Assembly: GCF_024519455.1 (NCBI RefSeq)
Contig: NZ_JALJRY010000002.1
Span: forward strand, 393,966-457,965
Length of the DNA: 64,000 nucleotides
From: Streptomyces sp. STR69
GTDB lineage: Bacteria; Actinomycetota; Actinomycetes; Streptomycetales; Streptomycetaceae
Reading direction: 5' to 3'
Positions within the stretch are counted from its first letter, which is position 1; the number at the start of each line of letters is the position of its first letter. The notes under the pieces were generated by a model that was not told where the DNA came from, searched no databases, and saw only the letters and a list, made by a program, of their open reading frames with translations. Shown piece after piece: positions 34,251 through 44,686 of this stretch. The position numbers and the translations under genes are program-made.

Positions 34251-35020
34251 CGCGCGACCTCCGGACGTACGCTGTCCCCGTGCCCGAGCCGGTGCACCGC
34301 CACCGAGGGCGCCAGTCGGGCCGCGATCCGCACGAACTCGTCGCCCGGCGTGTGGAATTCGTGCGGGCGCACCGCGTCCATCCCGATCGGCCAGTACGTG
34401 CCGTAGTGCACCGGCACCGCACTGCGCGGCGCGAGCCGCACCAGCGCCTGGGCCGCGCGCCCCGCGTCCAGATGCCCCTCGCCGAGATACGGTCCCCAGC
34501 CGCCGACCGGCAGCAGCGCCACGTCGACCGGCCCGACCTCCTTGGCCATGTCGTCGAACAGCCCGGTGTCCCCGGCGAAGTAGGTGCGCGCCTCGCCCTC
34601 GACGACGTAGCCCAGCGCGGGGGAGCGGTGCGGCCCGACCGGCAGCCGCCGCCCGTCGTGCCGCGCGGGCACGACCCGTACGACCAGGTCACCGACCATC
34701 GTCCGGTCGCCGGGGGACACCTCGTCGATCCGCAGTTGCCGGAGCCGGCGCAGCCCGGGCACCGCGCGGAGTGCGCCCCGGGGCACGAGCAGGCGCGTAC
34801 CCGGGGCGAGGGCGCCCAGCGAGGGAAGGTGCAGGTGGTCGGCGTGCAGATGGGAGACCAGCGCCAGGTCCGCGCGCCGGGCCTCGGGCGGCGGCACCGG
34901 ACCCCGGCGCCGTCGTAGATGCGCGAGCCGGCGGGCGAACAGGGGGTCGGTGAGGACACGTACGCCCGAGTCCTCGATCGTGCAGGTGGCGTGACCCCAC
35001 CAGGTGATCTCCACCGGCAC
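34247..35020 (-). CDS. Metallo-beta-lactamase-fold hydrolase (UlaG-like)
   Basis: The 257-aa protein begins VPVEITWWGHATCTIEDSGV, the UlaG-branch opening, with zinc motif SHLHADHLHL and later ligands in PARHDG, YFAGDTGLFD and PVHYGTYWP. GTG 35020 is chosen because GGAGG lies eight bases upstream; the open frame extends further but without a ribosome-binding site. It is a distant paralogue of the 32566-33618 protein and couples to DedA by a 4-bp overlap. A role on a lipid-linked phosphate substrate is possible, given the neighbour. Confidence 0.88.
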   Translation of the reverse strand: MPVEITWWGHATCTIEDSGVRVLTDPLFARRLAHLRRRRGPVPPPEARRADLALVSHLHADHLHLPSLGALAPGTRLLVPRGALRAVPGLRRLRQLRIDEVSPGDRTMVGDLVVRVVPARHDGRRLPVGPHRSPALGYVVEGEARTYFAGDTGLFDDMAKEVGPVDVALLPVGGWGPYLGEGHLDAGRAAQALVRLAPRSAVPVHYGTYWPIGMDAVRPHEFHTPGDEFVRIAARLAPSVAVHRLGHGDSVRPEVAR

Positions 35021-35105
35021 CTTCTTTGCCTCCTTCGCGCGACTCCCCCGAAGCCTACGGGCAGGAGTAGGGTCGGCGGCGAAACCCGGAGGTGAGGGGG
35101 ACGCC

Positions 35106-35537
35106 ATGGGACAGGTACGCGGTGCCTCCGGTATGCCCTCGCGGGTCAGGGTCACGGCGATCGCCAGCCTGACACCGCTGGAGGAGCTGGACGAGGACCC
35201 CTTCCTGGTCGACTCCCGCAGCCAGCACGCCATGTGCGCCCGCTGGGCCGCCGACCACGGCTATGTGATCGCCCGCGAACTTCTCGTGCGCGGACTGCGC
35301 CCCGACCACAGCGCCCTGTGGGACGGCGTCCGCCCCGGCCTCGACCTGTTCGTCGCCCCCAGCCGCCGGGTCCTGGAGAGCGCGCTGTCCTCCGTCGAGG
35401 AGTTCACCGACGAGTGCGCGCGCCGCGGGGTGCGCATCGAGACGGTGGGCCGCGCGGAACCGTCGTACGACGCCCAGGCCAAGGCCCGTGTGCACCGGCG
35501 GCTGTCGATGCCCACGGCCGGCTACGACGGCCGCTAG
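35106..35537 (+). CDS. Unknown 143-aa protein with faint resolvase-domain resemblance
   Basis: No named family is recognised with confidence. ATG 35106 follows AGGTGAGGGGG. The protein has no signal peptide or membrane segment. Segments VDSRSQHAMCARWAADHGYV, DLFVAPSRRVLESALSSVEE and CARRGVRIETVG follow the order of the serine-recombinase N-terminal domain (query-site helix, Asp-strand, arginine helix, terminal strand). The catalytic Ser/Arg pattern at the N terminus is not convincing and no DNA-binding domain follows. It may be a domesticated or accessory remnant, or unrelated. Confidence 0.6.
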   Translation: MGQVRGASGMPSRVRVTAIASLTPLEELDEDPFLVDSRSQHAMCARWAADHGYVIARELLVRGLRPDHSALWDGVRPGLDLFVAPSRRVLESALSSVEEFTDECARRGVRIETVGRAEPSYDAQAKARVHRRLSMPTAGYDGR

Positions 35538-35619
35538 CTCCGGGGTCCCCGCGTCCCGTATGACAGGCTGGGGACAGGCCCGCCAGGTCGACGGGCCCGG
35601 GACGTGAGGTGTACGGGGC

Positions 35620-37695
35620 GTGCGTGGAGGGCGTTGGCGGCGGCTCGCCAGTCAGATCGGGCGGAGCATCGCGGTGTGGGCCGTCTCCACGGTCACCATG
35701 CTGGTGCTCGCCGGGATCCTGCCCGACTTCCAGCTCCAGTCCGCGGACGGCGACAGCGCCACCCGGATCGCGGTCACGGCCGCGCTCGGCGCCGGCGCCT
35801 TCGGTGTGCTGTCGGCCCTGGTCTGGCCGCTGCTGGTACGGCTGTTGCTGCTGGTGCCCGCACTCGTCCTCGGCCTCCTGGTCTTCGTCCTCAACGGCTC
35901 GCTGCTGCTGATCGCCCTGCGCATCAATCCGGACGGAGGACTGCGCGGCCAGGTCGCCCCCGAGACCGCCGTGGTCGTGGCCGCCGTGATGTCCGCCGTG
36001 GCTTCGGCGACCGGTGGTGCCCTGGCCGTGCGCGACGACGACGCCTACCGCCGCCGCCTCTACCGCCTCGCCGACCGCCGTCGCAGAGCCCTCCCGCCCG
36101 GCCCGTCCTCGCCCGGCACGGTCTTCCTGCAGCTCGACGGCGTCGGCCACGACGTCCTGCTCGACGCGATGGAGAAGGGGCTGATGCCCACTGTCGCGCG
36201 GCTCCTCGGCGGCGACCGCGCCACCCACCGCCTCACCCCCTGGCGCACCGACTGGTCCAGCCAGACCGGCGCCAGCCAGCTCGGCATCCTGCACGGCTCC
36301 AACCACGACATCCCCGCGTTCCGCTGGTACGAGAAGGACACCGGCGAGGTGATGGTCTGCAACCGCCCGACCAGCGCCGCCGAGCTCCAGCGCCGCGCCG
36401 TCGAGCACACCGGCGACGGCGGCCTCCTCACTGTGGACGGCGCCAGCCGCGGCAACCTGTTCAGCGGCGGCGCCGACGAACAGGCCCTCGTGCTGTCCAT
36501 CGCCATCCGCCGCCGGGGCCGCGACAACCGCTCCCGCGCGGGCTACTTCGCCTACTTCTCCGACCCCGCCAACGCCGTCCGCACCGCGCTGTCCTTCGTC
36601 GCCGAGGTCGGCCGCGAGATCGGCCAGTCGACCCGCTCCCGCCTCACCAAGCAGCGCCCACGCATCAAACGCGGCGGCCTCTACCCCCTTGTCCGCGCCT
36701 TCGCGACCGTCGTGGAGCGGGACGTCGTCGTCGCCGCGGTCATGGGCGACATGCTCGCCGGCCGCACCGCCGTCTACGCCGACCTCGTGGCCTACGACGA
36801 GGTCGCCCACCATTCCGGCCCGCGCAGCCGCGACGCCGCCAAGGTCCTCCAACGCCTCGACCGCTCCCTCGCGTTGATCGAGAACGTCGCCGAGCACGCC
36901 CCGCGGCCGTACCGCATCGTCGTCCTCTCCGACCACGGGCAGAGCCCCGGCGAGACCTTCCAGGGCCGCTACGGCCTCACCCTCGGCGACCTCGTACGGG
37001 CGGGCTGCGGGCTGCCCGTGCCGCGTCGGGCCCGCCGTACCCACAGTGGCGCGGAGGCCCGTGCCGCCGTACGCGCGGCGCTGCGCAGGCCCGCCAAGGA
37101 CGGCGACGAGCGGCAGGTTCACGCCGGCCGGCACTCGGAGCCGATCGTGCTGGCCTCCGGCAACCTCGGCCTGGTCTCCTTCCCGGACGTGCCGCACCGT
37201 ATGACCAAGGAGGAGATCGACGCCCGCCACCCGGCGCTCCTCACCACCCTCGCCAACCACCCCGGCGTCGGCTTCGTCCTGGTGCGCAGCGAGGAGTACG
37301 GCGGAGTCGTCCTCGGCGCGCACGGCGCGGAGCTGCCGGTGGCCGAACTCGACGACAAGCAGGGCCCGTTGGCGGACTTCGGTCCCGGGGTCGCGGACGC
37401 CGTCCGGCGCACGCACTCCTTCCCGCACACCGCCGACATCATGGTCAACTCCTGGTACGACCCGGTCGAGGGCGAAGTCCTCGCCTTCGAGGAGCAGATC
37501 GGCTCTCACGGCGGCCTCGGCGGCTGCCAGGGCAAGCCGTTCCTGCTGTCGCCGCGTGCCCTCTCCGCGCCCGTCGAGGACGGTGAGGACCTCGTCGGCG
37601 CCGAGCGCATTCACCGCGTACTGCGGCGCTGGCTGCGGGAGTTGAACGGCCCGCAGGTGCCGCTGACGGCGGAGCCGGAGGAGCGGGCCGCCTGA
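35620..37695 (+). CDS. Membrane protein: phage-holin-IV-like N terminus fused to alkaline-phosphatase-superfamily phosphodiesterase
   Basis: The 691-aa protein has four transmembrane helices (about residues 15-135) of the mycobacterial phage holin superfamily IV type. A large cytoplasmic or extracellular phosphodiesterase domain (about 165-670) follows. Metal-site motifs of the alkaline phosphatase/nucleotide pyrophosphatase superfamily are in order: LQLDGVGHD, TDWSSQTGASQLG (Thr nucleophile region), YDEVAHHSG, VVLSDHGQS and GSHGGLGG. The start is GTG 35620. The fusion suggests a membrane-attached phosphodiesterase acting on lipid-linked or teichoic-acid-type substrates. The chemistry is inferred from the superfamily. 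Confidence 0.88.
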   Translation: MRGGRWRRLASQIGRSIAVWAVSTVTMLVLAGILPDFQLQSADGDSATRIAVTAALGAGAFGVLSALVWPLLVRLLLLVPALVLGLLVFVLNGSLLLIALRINPDGGLRGQVAPETAVVVAAVMSAVASATGGALAVRDDDAYRRRLYRLADRRRRALPPGPSSPGTVFLQLDGVGHDVLLDAMEKGLMPTVARLLGGDRATHRLTPWRTDWSSQTGASQLGILHGSNHDIPAFRWYEKDTGEVMVCNRPTSAAELQRRAVEHTGDGGLLTVDGASRGNLFSGGADEQALVLSIAIRRRGRDNRSRAGYFAYFSDPANAVRTALSFVAEVGREIGQSTRSRLTKQRPRIKRGGLYPLVRAFATVVERDVVVAAVMGDMLAGRTAVYADLVAYDEVAHHSGPRSRDAAKVLQRLDRSLALIENVAEHAPRPYRIVVLSDHGQSPGETFQGRYGLTLGDLVRAGCGLPVPRRARRTHSGAEARAAVRAALRRPAKDGDERQVHAGRHSEPIVLASGNLGLVSFPDVPHRMTKEEIDARHPALLTTLANHPGVGFVLVRSEEYGGVVLGAHGAELPVAELDDKQGPLADFGPGVADAVRRTHSFPHTADIMVNSWYDPVEGEVLAFEEQIGSHGGLGGCQGKPFLLSPRALSAPVEDGEDLVGAERIHRVLRRWLRELNGPQVPLTAEPEERAA

Positions 37696-37774
37696 AAATG
37701 GGCTGCGGTGGGCGGTTCGTGCGCCCACACTGTTCGAGTCTCCCCACCTCGAACCTCCTTCAGGAGCTGCTGCT

Positions 37775-38836
37775 TTGCAGGCTGCCGTCACTGTCACGCC
37801 CGCCCGGATCCCCGAACTGCTGCTGGGTCTCGCGACCGTCCGCCCCGTCTTCCTCTGGGGCGCGCCCGGCATCGGAAAGTCTTCCCTGGTAAGGGAGTTC
37901 GCCCAGTCGCTGGGGCTGGAGTGCGTCAGTCTGCTCGGTACGCAGCTCGCGCCCGAGGACCTGATCGGCGTACCGCAGATCCGCGACGGGCGGTCGGTGT
38001 TCTGCCCGCCGGAGGCCATCGCGCGGGACGAGCCCTACTGCCTGTTCCTCGACGAACTCAACGCGGCCACACCGGATGTGCAGAAGGCGTTCTACTCGCT
38101 GATCCTGGACCGCCGCATCGGAAACTACGAACTCCCCAAGGGTTCCATCGTGATCGGCGCCGGCAACCGCGCGACCGACAACGCGCTGGCCCGCCCGATC
38201 GCCTCCGCGCTGATCAACCGGCTCACCCACGTCCACCTGGAGGCGTCCCCGAAGGACTGGCTCAAGTGGGCCGCCGCCAACGGCATCCACCCGTGGGTCC
38301 TCGACCACCTCACCGACCGCCCCGACCACCTGTGGTCCAAGCCGCCGAAGACGGAAGAACCCTTCTCCACGCCCCGCTCCTGGCACATGCTCTCCGACGC
38401 GCTGGGCTCCTTCGGGCCCGACCTCGACGAGGACACCCTCAAGGTCATCGCGCACGGCACGCTGACGCCCGCGCACGCGGTCGCGTTCTGCGGCTACGTC
38501 AAGATCGTGCGCAGCCGCTTCGGCATCGAGGCCGTCCTCAAGGGCGACGCCCGCTGGCCCAACCGCACCGAGGACCGCGACCTCCTCTACTACCTCGCGG
38601 AGTCGTTCCGGGGCCGCCTCATCAAGGAACTCCCCGCCAGCAAGGACCACTTGTCGGCGAACGGCCGCCAGACCGCGTACCGCGCCAAGTCCCTGCTCGT
38701 CCAACTCGCCGAGATCTCCGTCGAGGTGGCGCAGAGCGTCATCGCCTCGGACGACGACGGCAACCCGGTCCTTCCGGCCTGGTTCCTGGTGGAAGCGGCC
38801 CGGGACATGCCCCGCCTGGTGGAGGCGCGCCGATGA
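37775..38836 (+). CDS. MoxR-type AAA+ ATPase
   Basis: The 353-aa ATPase has Walker A GAPGIGKS (residues 29-36), Walker B YCLFLDELNA and sensor 1 region IVIGAGNRATDNA. The order is that of MoxR AAA ATPases, which act as metal-insertion or assembly chaperones, usually with a VWA-domain protein. The start is TTG 37775, with AGGAG upstream. It is followed 19 bp later by a VWA/metallopeptidase-like protein gene, so the pair probably works as a chaperone module. The target protein is unknown. Confidence 0.88.
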   Translation: MQAAVTVTPARIPELLLGLATVRPVFLWGAPGIGKSSLVREFAQSLGLECVSLLGTQLAPEDLIGVPQIRDGRSVFCPPEAIARDEPYCLFLDELNAATPDVQKAFYSLILDRRIGNYELPKGSIVIGAGNRATDNALARPIASALINRLTHVHLEASPKDWLKWAAANGIHPWVLDHLTDRPDHLWSKPPKTEEPFSTPRSWHMLSDALGSFGPDLDEDTLKVIAHGTLTPAHAVAFCGYVKIVRSRFGIEAVLKGDARWPNRTEDRDLLYYLAESFRGRLIKELPASKDHLSANGRQTAYRAKSLLVQLAEISVEVAQSVIASDDDGNPVLPAWFLVEAARDMPRLVEARR

Positions 38837-38855
38837 GTTCCACGGAGGTGCCCCG

Positions 38856-40661
38856 GTGAGCCGTACCCGCAAGAAGGACCCCGAGAAGAAGAAGCCCGAC
38901 CCGGCGACCGAGGCGTTCACAGCCGGGCTGAAGCTCGTGTGGGCCAACCCCGCGCTCGCCGCGATCGACTTCGAGCTGTGCCGGGAGGAGGAGTGCCGGG
39001 CCGCGCCCCTCGCCGGGCTCGTGCTCGTCAACTCCAACGGGTATCTCCACGCGCACCCCACCCGCCTCGCCGAACCCGCCGAATGGGCCTGGGCGATCGC
39101 CCACGCGCTCATCCACCTCGGCTTCGGACACGTCCCCGGCGCGAACGGCGAGCGCGAACAGCCCGACCGCTTCGACCTCGCCGCCCGCTGCGTCGTCGTC
39201 AACCGCTTCCTGCTCACCTTCCCCATCGGCCGCACCCCCGAAGACCTCCCCGCCGCCTACCCCTCGGGCGACGAGGAACAACTCGCGGCCCGCTGGCGCC
39301 GCGACGGCATCCCGGCCGCCTACGAACACTGCGGTACGGCGGGCAGCGCCCCCGACCAGCGGCTCGTACCGTGGCACGGCTGGCCCGGGAACCCCGTCGA
39401 CTGGCAGATCGCCTTCGCGAGCGCCCTCACCCGCACCATGTCCGTCGCCATGGACCTCGCCGGCGGTCGCCGCGACTCGATGTACGGCGGCCCGACCCGG
39501 CTGCGCCCCTGGGAGCGCGCCCTGAGCTGGTTCGTCTCCAACTACCCGCTCCTCGGCGGCATCGCGGCCGGCATCACCCTCGTCGCCGACGCCGAACTCG
39601 CCCGCGCCCACGGCATCTCCGTCGCCGCCGTCGACACCGAGGCCGCCGAGATCTACATCAACCCGCTGCGTCAATTCGACGACGAGGAATGGCGGTTCGT
39701 CCTCGCCCACGAGATGCTGCACGCCGCCCTGCGCCACGGCGACCGCTGCGGCACCCGCGACCCGTTCCTCTTCAACGTCGCCGCCGACTACGTCATCAAC
39801 GGCTGGCTGCGCGAGATGGACATCGGCACCATGCCCGAAGGCCTGCTGTACGACCCGGAGTTGAAGGACCTCTCCGCTGAGGAGGCCTACGACCGGATCA
39901 CCGCCGACCTGCGCCGCACCCACCGCCTGGCCACCCTGCGCGGCAAGGGCACCGGCGACATCCTCGGCGGACCGCTCGGCAGCGCCCGCGACTACGTCGA
40001 CCTCGACGAGTTCTACCGGCGCGGCCTCGCCCGCGGCCTGGACCTGCACCAGCAGCACGAACGCGGCTTCCTGCCCGGCGGGTTGGTCGAGGAGATCCGT
40101 GCCCTCAGCCATCCGCCCCTGCCCTGGGACGCCCAACTCGCCCGCTGGTTCGACGAGTTCGTGCCCCGCCCCGAGCCCGTACGGTCGTACGCCCGCCCCT
40201 CGCGCCGCCAGTCCTCCACCCCCGACATCCCGCGTGCCGGCCGCTATTTCCCGCCCGAGGAGGTCGCCCGCTGCACCTTCGGCGTCGTCCTCGACACCTC
40301 CGGCTCCATGGAACGCACCCTCCTCGGCAAGGCGCTGGGCGCCATCGCCTCGTACGCAGAGGCCCGTGACGTACCGGCGGCCAGGGTCGTGTTCTGCGAC
40401 GCGGCCCCGCACGACGCGGGCTATGTACCGGTCACCGACATCGCCGGCCGGGTGCGCGTGCACGGCCGCGGCGGCACCGTACTGCAGCCCGGAATCGACC
40501 TGTTGCACCGCGCCGACGACTTCCCGCCGGGCGCGCCCGTCCTCGTCATCACCGACGGCTGGTGCGACGTCCTGCGGGTGCGGCGCGAGCACGCCTATCT
40601 GATTCCACAAGGCGCTCGCCTGCCGTTCACCCCGCGTGGGCCGGTCTTCCGGGTGCGCTGA
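38856..40661 (+). CDS. DUF2201 putative metallopeptidase with C-terminal VWA domain
   Basis: The 601-aa protein has an N-terminal DUF2201-type domain with two zincin-like motifs: HALIHLGFGH (residues 83-92) and HEMLHAALRH (from 285), the second an exact HExxH. The C-terminal VWA domain has the MIDAS motif VLDTSGSM (Asp480-Ser484), a second Thr in GRGGTVLQPG and an ITDGWCD strand. No signal peptide is present. GTG 38856 follows GGAGGTGCCCCG. It is paired with the upstream MoxR ATPase, as in other MoxR-VWA modules, which remodel or load a target protein. The metallopeptidase activity is predicted, not known. Confidence 0.88.
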   Translation: MSRTRKKDPEKKKPDPATEAFTAGLKLVWANPALAAIDFELCREEECRAAPLAGLVLVNSNGYLHAHPTRLAEPAEWAWAIAHALIHLGFGHVPGANGEREQPDRFDLAARCVVVNRFLLTFPIGRTPEDLPAAYPSGDEEQLAARWRRDGIPAAYEHCGTAGSAPDQRLVPWHGWPGNPVDWQIAFASALTRTMSVAMDLAGGRRDSMYGGPTRLRPWERALSWFVSNYPLLGGIAAGITLVADAELARAHGISVAAVDTEAAEIYINPLRQFDDEEWRFVLAHEMLHAALRHGDRCGTRDPFLFNVAADYVINGWLREMDIGTMPEGLLYDPELKDLSAEEAYDRITADLRRTHRLATLRGKGTGDILGGPLGSARDYVDLDEFYRRGLARGLDLHQQHERGFLPGGLVEEIRALSHPPLPWDAQLARWFDEFVPRPEPVRSYARPSRRQSSTPDIPRAGRYFPPEEVARCTFGVVLDTSGSMERTLLGKALGAIASYAEARDVPAARVVFCDAAPHDAGYVPVTDIAGRVRVHGRGGTVLQPGIDLLHRADDFPPGAPVLVITDGWCDVLRVRREHAYLIPQGARLPFTPRGPVFRVR

Positions 40662-40714
40662 ACCGGAATGTGATCGGATGGCTCCGAACGACATCCGCGT
40701 CGAAAGGAATCATC

Positions 40715-41140
40715 GTGGCAACCACGCGCACCGCACACACCGTCTGGGAAGGCGAACTCATCAAGGGCAGCGGCGAGGTCACCTTCGACTCGTCAGGCAT
40801 CGGTGTGCAGCCGGTGACGTGGGCGTCGCGCGCCGAGCAGGCCAACGGCAGGACCAGCCCCGAGGAACTGATCGCCGCCGCCCACTCCAGCTGCTTCTCC
40901 ATGGCGCTGTCGCACGGCCTCACCGGCGCGGGCACCCCGCCCACCCGCCTGGAGACCAAGGCCGACGTCACCTTCCAGCCCGGCGAGGGCATCACCGGCA
41001 TCCACCTCACCGTCCGCGGCGAGGTCCCCGGCCTGGACGCGGCGGGCTTCGCCGCCGCCGCCGAGGACGCCAAGAAGAACTGCCCGGTCAGCCAGGCCCT
41101 CGCGGGTACGACGATCACGCTGACGGTGGAATCCGCCTGA
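40715..41140 (+). CDS. OsmC-family peroxiredoxin
   Basis: The 141-aa protein has the OsmC fold with both redox cysteines: the first in AAAHSSCFSMALSHGL and the second in KKNCPVSQALAG. A conserved Glu lies in SPEELIAAAH. OsmC proteins reduce organic hydroperoxides using the Cys pair. GTG 40715 follows AAAGGA. The gene ends 50 bp before the HAIR-like operator of dnaK, so it sits in a stress-gene neighbourhood, though the two are separately controlled. Confidence 0.93.
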   Translation: MATTRTAHTVWEGELIKGSGEVTFDSSGIGVQPVTWASRAEQANGRTSPEELIAAAHSSCFSMALSHGLTGAGTPPTRLETKADVTFQPGEGITGIHLTVRGEVPGLDAAGFAAAAEDAKKNCPVSQALAGTTITLTVESA

Positions 41141-41163
41141 CCCCGGCTCCCTCTCCCACCTCG

Positions 41164-41192
41164 ATGCCGCACTCGGAAAACGGGTGCGGCAT
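41164..41192 (+). terminator. Hairpin after osmC-like gene
   Basis: ATGCCGCAC (41164-41172) and GTGCGGCAT (41184-41192) are perfect 9-bp arms with an 11-nt loop, 23 bp after the OsmC stop. The right arm ends where the HAIR-like operator of dnaK begins. Confidence 0.75.
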
Positions 41193-41211
41193 TGACTTTC
41201 CGCCACTCAAG
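41191..41211 (+). promoter_or_regulatory. HAIR-like (HspR-binding) operator upstream of dnaK
   Basis: ATTGACT-N7-ACTCAAG matches the HAIR consensus CTTGAGT-N7-ACTCAAG: the right half is perfect and the left half matches 5 of 7, with the exact 7-bp spacing. It also contains TTGACT (41192-41197), a strong -35-like hexamer. HspR binding here would block the dnaK promoter. The site is 45 bp before the dnaK start. Confidence 0.7.
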
Positions 41212-41255
41212 TTTTGTGCTGGAGATCGGGCAGTGCCTGGCGGAAGGGGACGGCT

Positions 41256-43126
<1,871 letters not shown>

Positions 43127-43130
<4 letters not shown>

Positions 43131-43624
43131 CCCGCAGTCCACCCGCCGGCCGCGGTCGGCAGGGTGGCGCAGACGGCGTCGAGGACGCAGGCGTACGGCG
43201 TGCCGAAGCCGGCCAGCCGGGCGCGGAGTCGGTCCAGGGCGCCGCGGTACTCGGAGAGGAGGTCGAGGTTGCCGGTGCGGGCCGTGAACTCCAGGACCGC
43301 GGGCAGGTAGTCGGGCGGTTCCTCCCGGGTGAACTCCAACTCGTGGGCGCGGTACAGCTCTTCGAAGCGGACCAGGGACATACCGCGCCGCCGGGTGTCG
43401 CCGTCGTGCCACCGACTCAGGCACAGGCTGTGCCCGTTCTCGAAGTCGAAGACCTGCACGTAGTGCGCGGCGAGTTCCTGGGCCGGAGTGAGAGCCGCGT
43501 GGTCGACGAACTCCCGCAGCTGCGGAGCGGCTTCGCGCAGCAGCGGGAGCCGGGCGCGGAAGTCGTCGTCGGGGTAGGTCAGGCAGAGCGCGGCCCCTTG
43601 GTACAGCACAGCGTCCGAGGGCAT
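43127..43624 (-). CDS. narJ: NarJ nitrate reductase assembly chaperone (orphan)
   Basis: The 165-aa protein has the NarJ signature [27 protein letters not shown]. It is the chaperone for molybdenum-cofactor insertion into respiratory nitrate reductase NarG. ATG 43624 is preceded by AAGGA. In complete narGHJI operons narJ follows narH. Here no narG, narH or narI is adjacent: the upstream gene is a DUF574 methyltransferase and the downstream neighbour is dnaK on the other strand. It may be a second narJ or serve another molybdoenzyme. Confidence 0.85.
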
Positions 43625-43681
43625 CAGACATCCTTCGCGTCGTGGTCCGGCCGGTCCGGGTGGTCGGGCCCGTCGCCGGGC

Positions 43682-43759
43682 GCCGTGAACGGGTGCGTTC
43701 CCTTGCTCGCCCGTGGTGTCGAACCTAGGGCGGGGCAGGGGAGCGCACCCGTTCACGGC
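43682..43759. terminator. Large hairpin: 16-bp perfect inverted repeat with extended stem
   Basis: GCCGTGAACGGGTGCG (43682-43697) is the exact complement of 43744-43759. Beyond it the arms stay complementary, with a few mismatches, for about 14 more bases, leaving a short loop near 43713-43728. It lies between the methyltransferase stop (43806) and the narJ start (43624). It may act as a terminator or as a protein-binding palindrome. Confidence 0.7.
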
Positions 43760-43805
43760 AGCCGTACGGGGCACGACGCGCGGGCGAAGGGTGCGGGAAG
43801 TGAGG

Positions 43806-44621
43806 TCAGACCTTCAGCGCGACCCCGCCGTACACCGGAACGATGCCCTCCGCCTGGGCGGCCACGTCCTCCGGCTCCGGACGCCACCCGTAGACGGCGA
43901 TCACGCCCGGACCGAGCAGCTGCAGGCCGTCGAAGAAGCGCGAGAACTCGGCCAGCGAGCGCGGGTAGAACGGGGTGCCGCTGCGCCGGAAGTGCTCGGC
44001 GGCCTGCGCGATGGCCTCGGGGCTGAGATCCGGGGTGACCTGCGACATCACCAGATAGCTGCCCGGGACGAGGACGTCGACGTACCGCTTGATCAGGCCG
44101 TACACGTCGTCGCCGGCGGGATCGTCGCCCAGATAGTGGGTGAGCGCGACCAGCGACAGTGCGACCGGCCGGGTGAAGTCGAGGGTCTCGCCGGCCAGCC
44201 GCAGGATCGTGTCCGGGTCACGGACGTCGGCGTGCACGTACTCGGTGCTGCCCTCGGGCGCGCCGTGCAGCAGCGCCTCCGCGTGCCGCAGCACGATCGG
44301 GTCGTTGTCCGCGTACACGACCTTCGCGTCCGGGGCGACACCCTGCGCCACCTGGTGCAGGTTCGGCTCGGTGGGGATGCCGGTGCCGATGTCCAGGAAC
44401 TGGCGTATCCCGGCCTCGGCGGCGGTGCGTGTCGCCCGGTGCATGAACCGGCGGTTGGCCCGCGCGCCACGGAGCACGGTGCCGTCCGTGGCGAGGATCC
44501 GGCGCGCCAGCTCCTCGTCCACCGGGTAGTTGTCCTTGCCGCCGAGCCACCAGTCGTACACCCGCGCCGGATGCGGCCGGCTGGTGTCGATACGGGTGGG
44601 CGCGGCTTCGGATCCGGTCAT
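43806..44621 (-). CDS. DUF574 SAM-dependent methyltransferase
   Basis: The 271-aa protein matches the actinobacterial DUF574 (Methyltransf_19) family. It contains TSRPHPARVYDWWLGGKDNY, LRGARANRRFMHRA and the SAM-binding motif IRQFLDIGTGIPTEPNLHQ, with the acidic loop VVYADNDPIVL. It is often encoded beside XRE regulators with a DUF5753 domain, as here (44687-45550 upstream on the same strand). These sets are abundant in Streptomyces and thought to be developmental or signalling modules. The substrate is unknown. Confidence 0.9.
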   Translation of the reverse strand: MTGSEAAPTRIDTSRPHPARVYDWWLGGKDNYPVDEELARRILATDGTVLRGARANRRFMHRATRTAAEAGIRQFLDIGTGIPTEPNLHQVAQGVAPDAKVVYADNDPIVLRHAEALLHGAPEGSTEYVHADVRDPDTILRLAGETLDFTRPVALSLVALTHYLGDDPAGDDVYGLIKRYVDVLVPGSYLVMSQVTPDLSPEAIAQAAEHFRRSGTPFYPRSLAEFSRFFDGLQLLGPGVIAVYGWRPEPEDVAAQAEGIVPVYGGVALKV

Positions 44622-44686
44622 GCGGTGTCGTCTCCTCTGGAGTTCGGGTCGGTGTGCCGGGCTCTGCTGTGCGCTGCCGGGCCGGG

